From Oceanospirillum sp048268485 (GTDB lineage: Bacteria > Pseudomonadota > Gammaproteobacteria > Pseudomonadales > Halomonadaceae): DNA of 64,000 nt. The notes below the pieces were generated by a model. That model saw nothing but the letters and a program-made list of their open reading frames with translations. It made no database searches and was not told the origin of the DNA. The DNA is taken from the NCBI GenBank assembly GCA_048268485.1, contig JBLWVL010000003.1, forward strand, positions 62,001-126,000, given 5' to 3'. The translations under genes and the position numbers were made by a program. Positions 1 through 8,114 of this stretch are shown here, piece by piece (position 1 is the stretch's first letter; each line of letters starts with the position of its first letter).

Positions 1-240
1 AGGCAGAAAAGTTCATCCCCCTTCGTTGCCGGTCTTCAGGTTAACCTCATATTGGAGCAGAAGAACAGCGCTCCACTGAAGCCAAGATTGCATCAACTGG
101 AACAGCAGCTGGCTCGCTTCGAAAGTAAGCAACATAAGTCACGATGTGTCAGCTGCGGCTTCAAAAGCCAGCATACTCCTCTCTGGCAGTGTCCCAAATG
201 CAGAAACTGGGGTAGCGTCCGGCCAGACGATGTCATTTGA
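1..240 (+). CDS. lapB: LapB (YciM) C-terminal end, partial
   Basis: The reading frame is open from the window edge, so only the last 79 residues are seen and the true start lies outside. The C-terminus carries the rubredoxin-like metal-binding module: a CVSCGF pair, then QCPKC, then the WGSVRP tail, which is the signature of LapB. In the family an N-terminal membrane helix and TPR repeats precede it. LapB is an inner-membrane regulator that directs LpxC to FtsH and so limits lipopolysaccharide synthesis; lpxC itself lies near 41 kb here. The gene converges with pyrF, 10 bp apart, whereas in Escherichia coli lapB and pyrF are codirectional. Identification rests on the zinc-ribbon end and on pyrF being adjacent. 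Confidence 0.8.
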   Translation, partial: RQKSSSPFVAGLQVNLILEQKNSAPLKPRLHQLEQQLARFESKQHKSRCVSCGFKSQHTPLWQCPKCRNWGSVRPDDVI

Positions 241-250
241 TTATTAGGCC

Positions 251-964
251 TCAGTCTCTTACAGATGCAATTTCACGCTCAATCAAAGCCAGCGCCTGCA
301 TCGGATCTTCCGCCTGAGTAATAGGCCGGCCAATAACTAAATAGTCACTACCGTCAATCAAAGCTTGCTTTGGTGTAACAATGCGCTGCTGATCACCTTT
401 CTCAGCAAATGATGGACGAATCCCCGGAGTGACTAACTGAAAACTTCTTGGTAGCGCCTCACGCAGCATGACCGCCTCCTGGGCAGAACATACCACACCA
501 TCAAGACCTGATTGTTCGGTCAATGATGCCAGATGCATAACCTGTTCAGCCAGAGTCGCATTCACACCTGTTTCCCGCAACTGCTGCTCATTCATACTGG
601 TCAGAACAGTCACCGCGATCAAAAGGGTATCGTGGCCAGCGCCACGCAGACGCTTCAGAGACTCCTCCATCATTGGGCGACCACCACAAGCATGAACATT
701 AACCATCCAAGCTCCGCTATCTGCTGCAGCCAATACCGCCTGTGCCGTCGTATTAGGAATATCGTGAAACTTAAGATCCAGAAAAACTTTAAAACCACGT
801 TTAGTCAGAGCTTCGATAATAGAAGGGCCTGAACGGGTGAATAGCTCTTTACCCACTTTCAGCTGACAACGTCCCGGCTCAAGCTGATCCACAAACGCCA
901 ATGCCTGCTCAGCATTAGGGTAATCCAGCGCAACAATAATCGGATTTTCAACAAATAGGGACAT
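251..964 (-). CDS. pyrF: Orotidine 5'-phosphate decarboxylase
   Basis: Converts OMP to UMP, the last step of de novo pyrimidine synthesis; soluble TIM barrel. The 237-aa product has the catalytic DLKFHDIPNT motif (Asp63, Lys65, Asp68) and the C-terminal TPGIRP and VIGRPIT phosphate-binding loops. I chose the ATG at 964 because a GAGGAAAA ribosome site precedes it by about 6 bases and the protein then starts MSLFVENPIIVALDY as in relatives. An upstream in-frame start would add 25 unconserved residues. It is convergent with lapB and divergent from comEA. Confidence 0.95.
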   Translation of the reverse strand: MSLFVENPIIVALDYPNAEQALAFVDQLEPGRCQLKVGKELFTRSGPSIIEALTKRGFKVFLDLKFHDIPNTTAQAVLAAADSGAWMVNVHACGGRPMMEESLKRLRGAGHDTLLIAVTVLTSMNEQQLRETGVNATLAEQVMHLASLTEQSGLDGVVCSAQEAVMLREALPRSFQLVTPGIRPSFAEKGDQQRIVTPKQALIDGSDYLVIGRPITQAEDPMQALALIEREIASVRD

Positions 965-1151
965 CAGTATTTTCCTCAGCTGTGAGTGCGGGCACATTAT
1001 AAAGCCTGCCCTGAAAGGGTACAGAACAAATTCTCCCAAAAATTATCAGGCATATAAAAGTCAGATTAAAACCAAAGTCTATCAGGCAAATTGCCATTTT
1101 TTTTCTATGCTTAAAATGCAATATATGGAAAAAACCAACAGAGGATGTTTT

Positions 1152-1487
1152 ATGATGGTTAAACACCTACCCTTTAAAAAAAGCCTGATGACTGCTTTAT
1201 TAATCGCTTTTTCCTTCCTGGGCAGCCCCGCATTGAAAGCTGAAGCGAACAAAACAGAACAAGCTGCTATGGCCGTAACAAAAAATCAGCAAGTTTCTGT
1301 TGTTAATATAAATCAGGCAGGCTTATCTAAACTACAGGACCTGAAAGGAATTGGGCCCGCTAAGGCACAACGCATTTTGGATTTTCGGAATCAACACGGA
1401 CCATTCAAAAGCATTGAAGCACTGACTCAAGTAAAAGGGATCAACCTGAGAATTCTGGAACAAAACAAAGGGAGGATCAAAATCTGA
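1152..1487 (+). CDS. comEA: ComEA family helix-hairpin-helix protein
   Basis: Small exported DNA-binding protein of 111 aa. The N-terminus has basic residues followed by a hydrophobic stretch (about residues 13-27) ending in SPALKA, a plausible signal peptide. The C-terminal 60 residues hold the ComEA-type helix-hairpin-helix: VNINQAGLSKLQDLKGIGPA, then a second hairpin around KSIEALTQVKGI. Family members bind incoming double-stranded DNA in the periplasm during natural transformation; the type IV pilus genes at 28-33 kb would supply the matching uptake pilus. Start taken at 1152, where an AGAGGA site sits 6 bases upstream; ATG 1155 is the alternative. Short HHH proteins of this type are also found in organisms not known to be competent. 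Confidence 0.85.
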   Translation: MMVKHLPFKKSLMTALLIAFSFLGSPALKAEANKTEQAAMAVTKNQQVSVVNINQAGLSKLQDLKGIGPAKAQRILDFRNQHGPFKSIEALTQVKGINLRILEQNKGRIKI

Positions 1488-1503
1488 TTTTAATCGATGC
1501 AAT

Positions 1504-1532
1504 AAAAAAGGAAGGTCTGTACCTTCCTTTTT
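1504..1532. terminator. Bidirectional intrinsic terminator between comEA and the SDR gene
   Basis: A 9-bp stem AAGGAAGGT / ACCTTCCTT with a CTGT loop is flanked by A-runs on the left and T-runs on the right, so it can end comEA on the plus strand and the reductase gene on the minus strand. Confidence 0.85.
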
Positions 1533-1559
1533 ACGGCTTATCTGATCCAACAATCAGGA

Positions 1560-2321
1560 TCAGATACGCAGACCACCATCACACTCGATGATACGACCTG
1601 TGAAATAATCATTTTCAATAATATACTCAACAGAGTGCGCTATTTCATCAGGCTTACCCAGACGCTTCATAGGAATCACTGAGCACACTTTCTCTAGTGC
1701 TTCCGGTTTCATACCAGCCGTCATATCGGTTTCAATAAAGCCAGGGGCAATTGCGCCAACACGAATACCATAACGGGACAGCTCTTTAGCCCAGGTAACA
1801 GCCATATTAGCCACACCAGCTTTAGCCGCTGTATAGTTAGTCTGACCCAGGTTACCGGAACGGGAGATACTGGAGATATTAATAATAACCCCCTGAATAT
1901 CACGCTCGATCATCTGGCATGCCGCTTCACGGGCACACAGGAATACACCTGTCAGGTTTACATCGATAACCTGCTGCCACTGCTCCAAGCTCATCTTTTG
2001 CTGAACCTGACCATCTTTGGCTTTAACAAACAGTCCATCACGGGTAATACCGGCATTATTTACCAGAACATCCAGGCGACCAAAATCAGTGGCAATTTTA
2101 CTGAACGTTGCTTCCACTTCAGCTTCTTTAGCAACATTTGCGATGTAAGTTTTCGCTTCAGAGCCGGCTTCTTTTACCATGCTGACTGTTTCATCCAGTT
2201 TGTCCTGATTCAGGTCAACCAACGCCAACTTAGCGCCTTTAGCCGCCAGACGCAGAGCCATCTGACGACCCAACCCCTGACCACCACCTGTAATTACAAC
2301 AACTTTATCCTGTAAATCCAT
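1560..2321 (-). CDS. Short-chain dehydrogenase/reductase, FabG-like
   Basis: A 253-aa SDR protein. The NADP-binding glycine motif TGGGQGLG is at residues 11-18, NNAG follows near residue 88, and the catalytic Ser (150/151)-Tyr163-Lys167 set is complete (YTAAK). The C-terminus ends in the DGGLRI tail seen in FabG-type ketoreductases. Likely substrate is a 3-oxoacyl thioester, but it does not sit in a fab operon, so the exact acyl substrate is not known. ATG at 2321 is preferred: an AGGGGG site lies 5 bases upstream, while the GTG one codon earlier is too close to it. Monocistronic, with a dyad element in its upstream region. Confidence 0.85.
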   Translation of the reverse strand: MDLQDKVVVITGGGQGLGRQMALRLAAKGAKLALVDLNQDKLDETVSMVKEAGSEAKTYIANVAKEAEVEATFSKIATDFGRLDVLVNNAGITRDGLFVKAKDGQVQQKMSLEQWQQVIDVNLTGVFLCAREAACQMIERDIQGVIINISSISRSGNLGQTNYTAAKAGVANMAVTWAKELSRYGIRVGAIAPGFIETDMTAGMKPEALEKVCSVIPMKRLGKPDEIAHSVEYIIENDYFTGRIIECDGGLRI

Positions 2322-2373
2322 CACGACCCCCTGGGCTTCTTACACGGCATCATCGCCAATTATATTGAGTTTG

Positions 2374-2390
2374 AATACTTCTCAAGTATT
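2374..2390. promoter_or_regulatory. Perfect 7-bp-arm inverted repeat upstream of the SDR gene
   Basis: AATACTT-CTC-AAGTATT is a perfect dyad 53 bp upstream of the reductase start. Its size and symmetry fit a dimeric repressor or activator site. It could control the reductase, or fxsA on the other strand. No regulator is identified. Confidence 0.4.
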
Positions 2391-2542
2391 TTGTGCATCG
2401 CAATATAACCCATTTTTTTAAAGTTGCGAACCCTGTTTTTCGCATCTGCAACATAAAAAGAAAGCCAAGGGCCCGATTAAACAGGATTGAAATCCTCATT
2501 CTCTATCCCAATATCTGAGTTCAGACAATCAGGAAACGACTT

Positions 2543-3037
2543 ATGAATAAATTTTTGCTCTTATTTATCGCTGTGCCTCTGATCGAAATGGTTGTTCTGA
2601 TTAAGGTTGGACAACAGATCGGAGCACTTTCTACTATTGCGCTGGTCGTACTGACTGCGGTCATCGGTATCGCTCTTCTTAAACAGCAAGGCATAGCGAT
2701 GCTTAACCGAGCTAACTGGAAAATTAATCAAGGACAAATCCCTGCCAGAGAAATGGCTGAAGGTATTGTTCTGGCAGCCGGGGGAGCACTTTTATTAACA
2801 CCTGGTTTCGTTACCGACACTCTGGGGTTTATTTGTATTTTACCAGGTAGCCGCCACTTTCTTTTAAATCAGGTCTTGAAAAATATCAGCATTAACCCTA
2901 TCCATCAGACACATGAACAAGCCCATTGGCATGATACCCAAAATAGCCAGAGGGATACGTATCACCGACACACTCAGCAAGAGAGTAAGAAAGACTCTGG
3001 TGATGTACTTGAAGGTGATTACGAAAGGAAAAAATAA
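2543..3037 (+). CDS. fxsA: FxsA family membrane protein
   Basis: Cytoplasmic-membrane protein of 164 aa. Three or so hydrophobic segments are visible at about residues 3-22, 29-48 and 75-100, with the conserved LIEMVVLIKVG start and the PGFVTDTLG loop of the FxsA family. The tail from residue 115 is hydrophilic, rich in His and Gln, and ends in a basic cluster. In E. coli FxsA overproduction eases F-plasmid exclusion of phage T7; the ordinary cellular role is unclear. Location just upstream of groES is common in gammaproteobacteria. The groE heat-shock promoter begins 12 bp after its stop. Confidence 0.9.
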   Translation: MNKFLLLFIAVPLIEMVVLIKVGQQIGALSTIALVVLTAVIGIALLKQQGIAMLNRANWKINQGQIPAREMAEGIVLAAGGALLLTPGFVTDTLGFICILPGSRHFLLNQVLKNISINPIHQTHEQAHWHDTQNSQRDTYHRHTQQESKKDSGDVLEGDYERKK

Positions 3038-3049
3038 TTTTCCTAAGCC

Positions 3050-3076
3050 ATTGAATTGAAAAAGCATGTCCCCATT
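3050..3076 (+). promoter_or_regulatory. Sigma-32 heat-shock promoter of groESL
   Basis: ATTGAA at 3050-3055 and CCCCAT at 3070-3075 are separated by 14 bp, matching the RpoH consensus (CTTGAA, 13-14 bp, CCCCAT) and the layout of the E. coli groE promoter. The expected transcript leader of about 100 nt holds two small hairpins (3095-3106 and 3119-3133). No CIRCE element is present. Confidence 0.85.
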
Positions 3077-3180
3077 AAAAGGGCATAGCTTTGAGCCCTT
3101 CAGGGCAAAACAAAAACATCCGGTTCTGCCGGAACTTTAAAGATTGAACGTTAACGATCTTTTTTAGGAGTGATTTGAGA

Positions 3181-3471
3181 ATGAAAATCCGTCCTTTGCA
3201 TGACCGCGTAGTAATTCGCCGCAAGGAAGAAGAAACCACCACTGCAAGTGGTATTGTTCTGCCAGGCTCTGCTGCTGAGAAGCCTAACCAAGGTGAAGTT
3301 GTGGCAGTTGGTCAGGGTCGCGTTCTGAATAACGGCGAGCTTCAGGCTGTGAGCGTTAAAGAAGGTGACACCGTTCTGTTTGGTCCTTATGCCAGCAACA
3401 CCGTAAAGTTTGATGGTGAAGAATTGCTGATCATGAGTGAAAGCGAAATCTATGCTGTCTTAGAAAGCTAA
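3181..3471 (+). CDS. groES: Co-chaperonin GroES
   Basis: 96-aa Hsp10 subunit; its heptamer caps the GroEL cavity. The sequence opens MKIRPLHDRV and contains the mobile loop around ETTTASGIVLPGSA that docks on GroEL, plus the DGEELLIM C-terminal strand. Start set at ATG 3181, with TAGGAG about 12 bases upstream. A TTG two codons earlier would add residues not found in GroES proteins. groEL follows 61 bp downstream and the two are cotranscribed from the sigma-32 promoter. Confidence 0.98.
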   Translation: MKIRPLHDRVVIRRKEEETTTASGIVLPGSAAEKPNQGEVVAVGQGRVLNNGELQAVSVKEGDTVLFGPYASNTVKFDGEELLIMSESEIYAVLES

Positions 3472-3532
3472 TTCAGTCTGACGCATTTGTACTTATCAAC
3501 AGACAACAATTTACTGAACAGGATTTTTCAAA

Positions 3533-5179
3533 ATGGCTAAAGAAGTATTATTTGGTACCGATGCACGTCAGCGTATGCTGGATGGCGTGAATGTACTGGC
3601 TGACGCGGTTAAAGCTACCTTGGGCCCTAAAGGTCGTAATGTGGTTCTGGAGAAATCATTTGGTGCTCCGACCATCACGAAAGATGGTGTTTCTGTTGCC
3701 AAAGAGATCGAGCTTAAAGACAAGTTCGAAAATATGGGCGCACAAATGGTTAAAGAAGTTGCGTCTAAAGCAAACGATGTTGCTGGTGACGGTACCACTA
3801 CAGCAACCGTTCTGGCGCAGTCCATCGTAACTGAAGGTCTGAAATCTGTTGCTGCGGGTATGAACCCAATGGACCTCAAGCGCGGTATCGACAAAGCGAC
3901 TCAGGCTGTTGTTGCAGAACTTAAAGAACTGGCTGTACCTTGCGCTGACAACAAAGCGATCGCACAGGTAGGTACTATTTCCGCTAACTCTGATGCGACT
4001 GTCGGTAACATCATTGCTGAAGCGATGGCAAAAGTGGGTAAAGAAGGCGTCATTACTGTTGACGAAGGTCGTGGTTTCGACGACGAACTGGAAGTAGTCG
4101 AAGGCATGCAGTTTGATCGTGGCTACCTGTCTCCTTACTTTGTAAACAACCAGGAAAAAATGGCGGTTGAGCTGGATGACCCTCTACTGCTGTTGGTTGA
4201 CAAGAAAATTTCCAACATCCGTGAGCTATTGCCCGTTCTGGAAGCAACAGCTAAAGCAGGCAAACCTCTGGTAATTATCGCTGAAGATATCGAAGGCGAA
4301 GCACTGGCGACTCTGGTTGTTAACTCTATGCGCGGTATCGTAAAAGTTGCTGCCACTAAAGCCCCTGGTTTTGGTGATCGCCGCAAAGCGATGCTGGAAG
4401 ATATTGCCATTCTGACCGGCGGTACAGTTATCTCTGAAGAAGTTGGCCTGAGCCTGGAAGCAACGACTCTGGAGCACTTGGGTAGCGCGAAGCGCATCAC
4501 CATGAGCAAAGAGAACACCACTATCATCGATGGTGTTGGTGAAGCCGCAACAATTGAGGCTCGCGTTGCTCAGATTCGTGCTCAGATTGAAGAAACGACA
4601 TCTGACTACGACAAAGAGAAACTTCAGGAGCGGGTTGCTAAACTGGCTGGCGGCGTAGCCGTGATCAAAGTTGGTGCAGCTTCTGAAATGGAAATGAAAG
4701 AGAAGAAAGATCGCGTTGAAGATGCTCTGCACGCAACCCGTGCGGCAGTGGAAGAAGGCGTGGTACCTGGCGGTGGTGTAGCTCTGATCCGTGCTCTGGC
4801 AAAAGTTAAAGAGATTCAGGGTGATAACCACGATCAGAACGTTGGTATCGAACTGGCTTTCCGCGCCATGGAAGCACCTCTGCGCCAGATCGTAACTAAT
4901 GCCGGTGAAGAAGGCTCCGTTGTTGTCGCTAACGTTCGTGCAGGCGAAGGTAACTACGGCTATAACGCTGCATCTGGTGAATATGGCGACATGATCGACA
5001 TGGGTATTCTTGACCCAGCGAAAGTGACCCGTTCTTCTCTGCAGGCTGCCGCCTCTGTTGCAGGTCTGATGATCACCACTGAAGCGATGGTTGCCGATGC
5101 ACCGGAAGAGAAAGGTGCTGGAGGCATGCCTGATATGGGCGGCATGGGTGGTATGGGTGGCATGGGCGGCATGATGTGA
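3533..5179 (+). CDS. groEL: Chaperonin GroEL
   Basis: 548-aa Hsp60 subunit, the family length. The nucleotide-binding loop VAGDGTTTATVL is near residue 85, and the protein ends in the flexible GGM-repeat tail (MGGMGGMGGMGGMM). It folds client proteins inside a double heptameric ring with GroES. An AGGATTTTTCAAA ribosome-site region precedes the ATG. Second gene of the groESL operon; codon use is strongly biased, as expected for a very highly expressed gene. Confidence 0.98.
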   Translation: MAKEVLFGTDARQRMLDGVNVLADAVKATLGPKGRNVVLEKSFGAPTITKDGVSVAKEIELKDKFENMGAQMVKEVASKANDVAGDGTTTATVLAQSIVTEGLKSVAAGMNPMDLKRGIDKATQAVVAELKELAVPCADNKAIAQVGTISANSDATVGNIIAEAMAKVGKEGVITVDEGRGFDDELEVVEGMQFDRGYLSPYFVNNQEKMAVELDDPLLLLVDKKISNIRELLPVLEATAKAGKPLVIIAEDIEGEALATLVVNSMRGIVKVAATKAPGFGDRRKAMLEDIAILTGGTVISEEVGLSLEATTLEHLGSAKRITMSKENTTIIDGVGEAATIEARVAQIRAQIEETTSDYDKEKLQERVAKLAGGVAVIKVGAASEMEMKEKKDRVEDALHATRAAVEEGVVPGGGVALIRALAKVKEIQGDNHDQNVGIELAFRAMEAPLRQIVTNAGEEGSVVVANVRAGEGNYGYNAASGEYGDMIDMGILDPAKVTRSSLQAAASVAGLMITTEAMVADAPEEKGAGGMPDMGGMGGMGGMGGMM

Positions 5180-5236
5180 TCATCAGCCCTGCCATCGGGA
5201 AAAGCGCCTCTGTTAGGCGCTGATCTCTGATACCAT

Positions 5237-5281
5237 AAGCCTCGCTGAAATGCTTTAACCGGCAGCAGCGGGGCTTTTTTT
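5237..5281 (+). terminator. groESL intrinsic terminator
   Basis: An 11-bp stem (5237-5247 with 5266-5276, one G-T pair) is followed by a run of seven T. A separate 7-bp hairpin without a T tract (5203-5221) lies between it and the groEL stop. Confidence 0.85.
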
Positions 5282-5372
5282 CGTCTGTTGTTTTTCAGCC
5301 TGCAGCGGCAGTCGGTTTACGGTATCCTTGCCGCTTTGATTTTCTCCTCCCTGTTTGCATCACGGTATCTTT

Positions 5373-6116
5373 ATGCTCGAAAAAATCCGCATTGTTCTGG
5401 TTAATACTTATCACCCCGGCAACATTGGCTCTGCTGCACGGGCAATGAAGGTGATGGGACTGGATCGCCTTTATTTGGTTTCCCCGAACCAGTTCCCCCA
5501 TGAAGATGCCAATACCATGGCTGCTGGTGCCGAAGATATTCTGGACAAGGTTGTGCTCTGTGAAACGCTGGAAGACGCTGTCGGTGACTGTGAGCATGTG
5601 ATTGCGACCAGTGCCCGCCCGCGTACCCACCAGGTGCCTGCGATGACACCGCCTGAATGTGCTCTCTTTGCCCACCAGACACAGACTACTGAAGAAGTTG
5701 CAATTGTCTTTGGCCGGGAGCGTAGCGGCCTGACAACAGAAGAGTATGAACTGTGCAACAAACACGTGTTTATTCCGGCGAACCCGGACTATTCGATTCT
5801 GAATATGGCTTCTGCTGTTCAGATCATCGCTTATGAACTGTACCAGAAAAGTCTGACTCACTTTGAGCCGGTCAAAAAAGAGATGGAACTACCCAGTACC
5901 AAAGAGATGAAATTCTTCCTGGATCGCATGGAAGAGCGCCTGGATGACGCAGGTTATTTTAAAGGCAAACCCAAGGATGTAACACTGGGCAAACTAAGAG
6001 CCTATTTCCAGCGCAATCTGCCGGAGAAAGCAGAACTAAGCCTTTTACAGGGCGTTCTGACCCGCCTGGAGTCCGAAGAGGACTGGCAACGTCGACAAAA
6101 GCCTGGCAACCAGTAA
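5373..6116 (+). CDS. trmJ: tRNA (cytidine/uridine-2'-O-)-methyltransferase TrmJ
   Basis: 247-aa SPOUT methyltransferase that 2'-O-methylates position 32 of several tRNAs using S-adenosylmethionine. The N-terminal domain opens VLVNTYHPGNIGSAARAMK; the knotted SAM site is marked by FGRERSGLT and NPDYSILNMASAVQ; a C-terminal helical extension follows from about residue 160. Start at ATG 5373 gives the conserved MLEKIRIVLV. A TTG 18 bases upstream is less likely, and no strong ribosome site is visible for either. In many gammaproteobacteria trmJ lies beside iscR or suhB, so its place here after groEL is unusual. Confidence 0.92.
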   Translation: MLEKIRIVLVNTYHPGNIGSAARAMKVMGLDRLYLVSPNQFPHEDANTMAAGAEDILDKVVLCETLEDAVGDCEHVIATSARPRTHQVPAMTPPECALFAHQTQTTEEVAIVFGRERSGLTTEEYELCNKHVFIPANPDYSILNMASAVQIIAYELYQKSLTHFEPVKKEMELPSTKEMKFFLDRMEERLDDAGYFKGKPKDVTLGKLRAYFQRNLPEKAELSLLQGVLTRLESEEDWQRRQKPGNQ

Positions 6117-6126
6117 AGCGATCAAT

Positions 6127-6156
6127 AAAAAACCGGCCAACCTTTCAGCTGGCCGG
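6127..6156 (-). terminator. Terminator of the chemoreceptor operon
   Basis: A 7-bp GC-rich stem CCGGCCA / TGGCCGG (6133-6139, 6150-6156) is followed on the minus strand by six T. On the plus strand there is no T-run, so it mainly serves the minus-strand genes. Confidence 0.75.
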
Positions 6157-6196
6157 GTACTTGTAAAGAAGTAGTCTTTTCCAGTCACCCTGAAGC

Positions 6197-7834
6197 TCAA
6201 TTAACTTTAAAACGGTTAATCAGGTGGATCATATCCTGAGACACCTGCATCAGGTTCTGACTGGCCGATGCCATCTGAGCGGACTCATTACTGACATTCA
6301 TGGTCAGATCACGCAGGCTAACCACATTATTGTTAATCCCGGATACGGTTGTGGACTGCTCTTCTGATGCTGCTGCAATCTCCTGATTCATTCGCTGAAT
6401 CGAAGTAACTTCCCGTGTAATATTACCCAACGCCTGACCCGCGGATGCCGATGTCTCTGCAGCAATACCCGCTTTCTCAGCACCATCACTCATAACCGAC
6501 ACGGCTTGCTCAGCTGCCGCCTGTAACTTCTCAACAATGGTCTGAATCTCGGCAGTGGATTCCTGGGTTCGCTGGGACAAGGTACGAACTTCATCAGCGA
6601 CAACGGCAAAACCACGGCCAGCTTCACCAGCCCGAGCAGCTTCAATAGCAGCATTCAGTGCCAACAGATTCGTCTGCTCAGCGATACCACGGATCACCTC
6701 CAGTACGGTATCCACATTACGGCTGTCCTCTGCCAGACGGGAGATCACACTGCTGGCCTCCTGAATAGCCGATGAAAGTTGTTCTGCCTCAGCAATATTC
6801 TGACTGATAATTTTTTGGCTTTGCTCCGACTCTTTGCTCGCCTGTGCCGTCGATTTAGTGGCCTGAACCGTGCGTTCGGTCACTTCTTCAACACTGGCCA
6901 GCATCTGCATCATCGCACTGGCCAGTTGCTCTGAGTCCTGCTTTTGCTGGTGCAGACTGCCATCCACACTTTGAGTCGATGCAACCATCTGTGAGGCAGA
7001 GCTTGCCAGTCGTTCTGCAGATCCGCTGACATCCCGCATAATGCCCTGCAGCGACGCCACGAAATGATTAAAATAGCGAGCCAGAGCGACCAACTCCACA
7101 GAGCCGGTTTCCTCCAGGCGCTGAGTAAGATCCCCTTCCCCTTGTGACAACCCTCTCATCGCTTTTACTGTTCTGTTCAGAGGGGTCGTAATACTGCGGA
7201 TAAAGAAGACTAAAATAACCGATAAGCCAACCAGAATAACCACCGCATTAAAGATGGACATCAGTTCAGAGGCAGCAATATCAGCCTGCAAAGCATCCAT
7301 ATTCAAGCCGCTGCCAATCGTCCACTGCCAGGGGGCAAAATATCCGGCATAGCTGGTTTTAGGGTCTAACTGTTCTTTGTTCTTACTGTTTGGCCATTGG
7401 TAGTCAACAAAACCACCGCCACTCTTCGCCTGAGTATACAGTTCCTGCACGAACGGCTTACCATTCGGATCCTTCAGCCCCATAATATTCTTACCGACCA
7501 GAGCTTTAACACCGCTGGCCAACTGGACACCCTGGCGGTCACCCACAAAAAGATAGTTACCGTTATCGAAGCGCATGGCCGTAACCGCAGCCAACGCCTG
7601 ACGCTTGGCTTCTTCCTCTGAAAGCGTACCATCCTGACTAAGCTGGTAGTAATGGTTAATCACACCAACTCCACTTTCAACCAGAAGTGATACCCCTTTC
7701 TCATAGCTATCACGCAGGTGATCACGCATTTTGGATGCATCCAATAAGGTGTTGATCACCAGCCCTAAAGCAAACAAACCCAGTATCATCCAAGCGCGGG
7801 TCGCAATGGATATTCTTGATAAACTGGTTTCCAT
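6197..7834 (-). CDS. Methyl-accepting chemotaxis protein with single Cache domain
   Basis: 545-aa inner-membrane chemoreceptor. Transmembrane helices are at about 14-31 and 193-213; between them is a periplasmic sCache_2-type sensor with its typical GGGFVDYQWP and WQWTIGSG stretches. A HAMP linker spans about 213-267, and the cytoplasmic signalling rod has the invariant hairpin tip at 384-417 (EQTNLLALNAAIEAARAGE). There is no C-terminal NWETF-type pentapeptide for CheR/CheB tethering. Ligand unknown; many sCache_2 receptors bind small organic acids. It is the last gene of a minus-strand unit, 34 bp after the 81-aa gene, with a GAGGGAAA ribosome site. Confidence 0.93.
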   Translation of the reverse strand: METSLSRISIATRAWMILGLFALGLVINTLLDASKMRDHLRDSYEKGVSLLVESGVGVINHYYQLSQDGTLSEEEAKRQALAAVTAMRFDNGNYLFVGDRQGVQLASGVKALVGKNIMGLKDPNGKPFVQELYTQAKSGGGFVDYQWPNSKNKEQLDPKTSYAGYFAPWQWTIGSGLNMDALQADIAASELMSIFNAVVILVGLSVILVFFIRSITTPLNRTVKAMRGLSQGEGDLTQRLEETGSVELVALARYFNHFVASLQGIMRDVSGSAERLASSASQMVASTQSVDGSLHQQKQDSEQLASAMMQMLASVEEVTERTVQATKSTAQASKESEQSQKIISQNIAEAEQLSSAIQEASSVISRLAEDSRNVDTVLEVIRGIAEQTNLLALNAAIEAARAGEAGRGFAVVADEVRTLSQRTQESTAEIQTIVEKLQAAAEQAVSVMSDGAEKAGIAAETSASAGQALGNITREVTSIQRMNQEIAAASEEQSTTVSGINNNVVSLRDLTMNVSNESAQMASASQNLMQVSQDMIHLINRFKVN

Positions 7835-7868
7835 GATTTTCCCTCTAATCCTTGCCCAAGGTGTTTAC

Positions 7869-8114
7869 CTAAGGCCCTGTAATACACTTTCCGGCCAGAA
7901 GTTTTTGATGCATTTCCTGTAACCGGTTCAGTTGTTCAACAGCCGACTCCCGATCCATTCCCGGGTTAGCTGTTGTTTTCCGGATGACATCCCTGATGGT
8001 TTCAAGCAGCTCTTCCGAATCTGCTTCGGAAACAGCCCCCATGCTGCCCCCCTGTTGCTCAAGCTGCTGTTTATCCTTTCTTCGTTTGGCCGCTGCCCTG
8101 GTAAAAACACTCAC
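7869..8114 (-). CDS. Small hypothetical protein, 81 aa
   Basis: I do not recognise this family. The GTG start overlaps the stop of the upstream NHL gene (GTGA), which implies translational coupling. The first 20 residues are basic and helix-prone (AAAKRRKDKQQLEQQ); after a Gly/Ser-rich break, residues 30-74 are a likely amphipathic helix pair, acidic first and then with Leu/Met spacing typical of a coiled coil. No signal peptide or membrane segment. It sits between the beta-propeller gene and the chemoreceptor gene, so a cytoplasmic adaptor linking the two is conceivable, but that is only inference from position. Confidence 0.7.
   Translation of the reverse strand: MSVFTRAAAKRRKDKQQLEQQGGSMGAVSEADSEELLETIRDVIRKTTANPGMDRESAVEQLNRLQEMHQKLLAGKCITGP

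Noticed and set aside
4226..4831. 201-codon open frame antisense to groEL
   Set aside because: Shadow of strong codon bias in groEL; no ribosome site and no recognisable protein.
5295..5861. 188-codon open frame antisense to trmJ
   Set aside because: trmJ is clearly the gene; the antisense frame has no family features.
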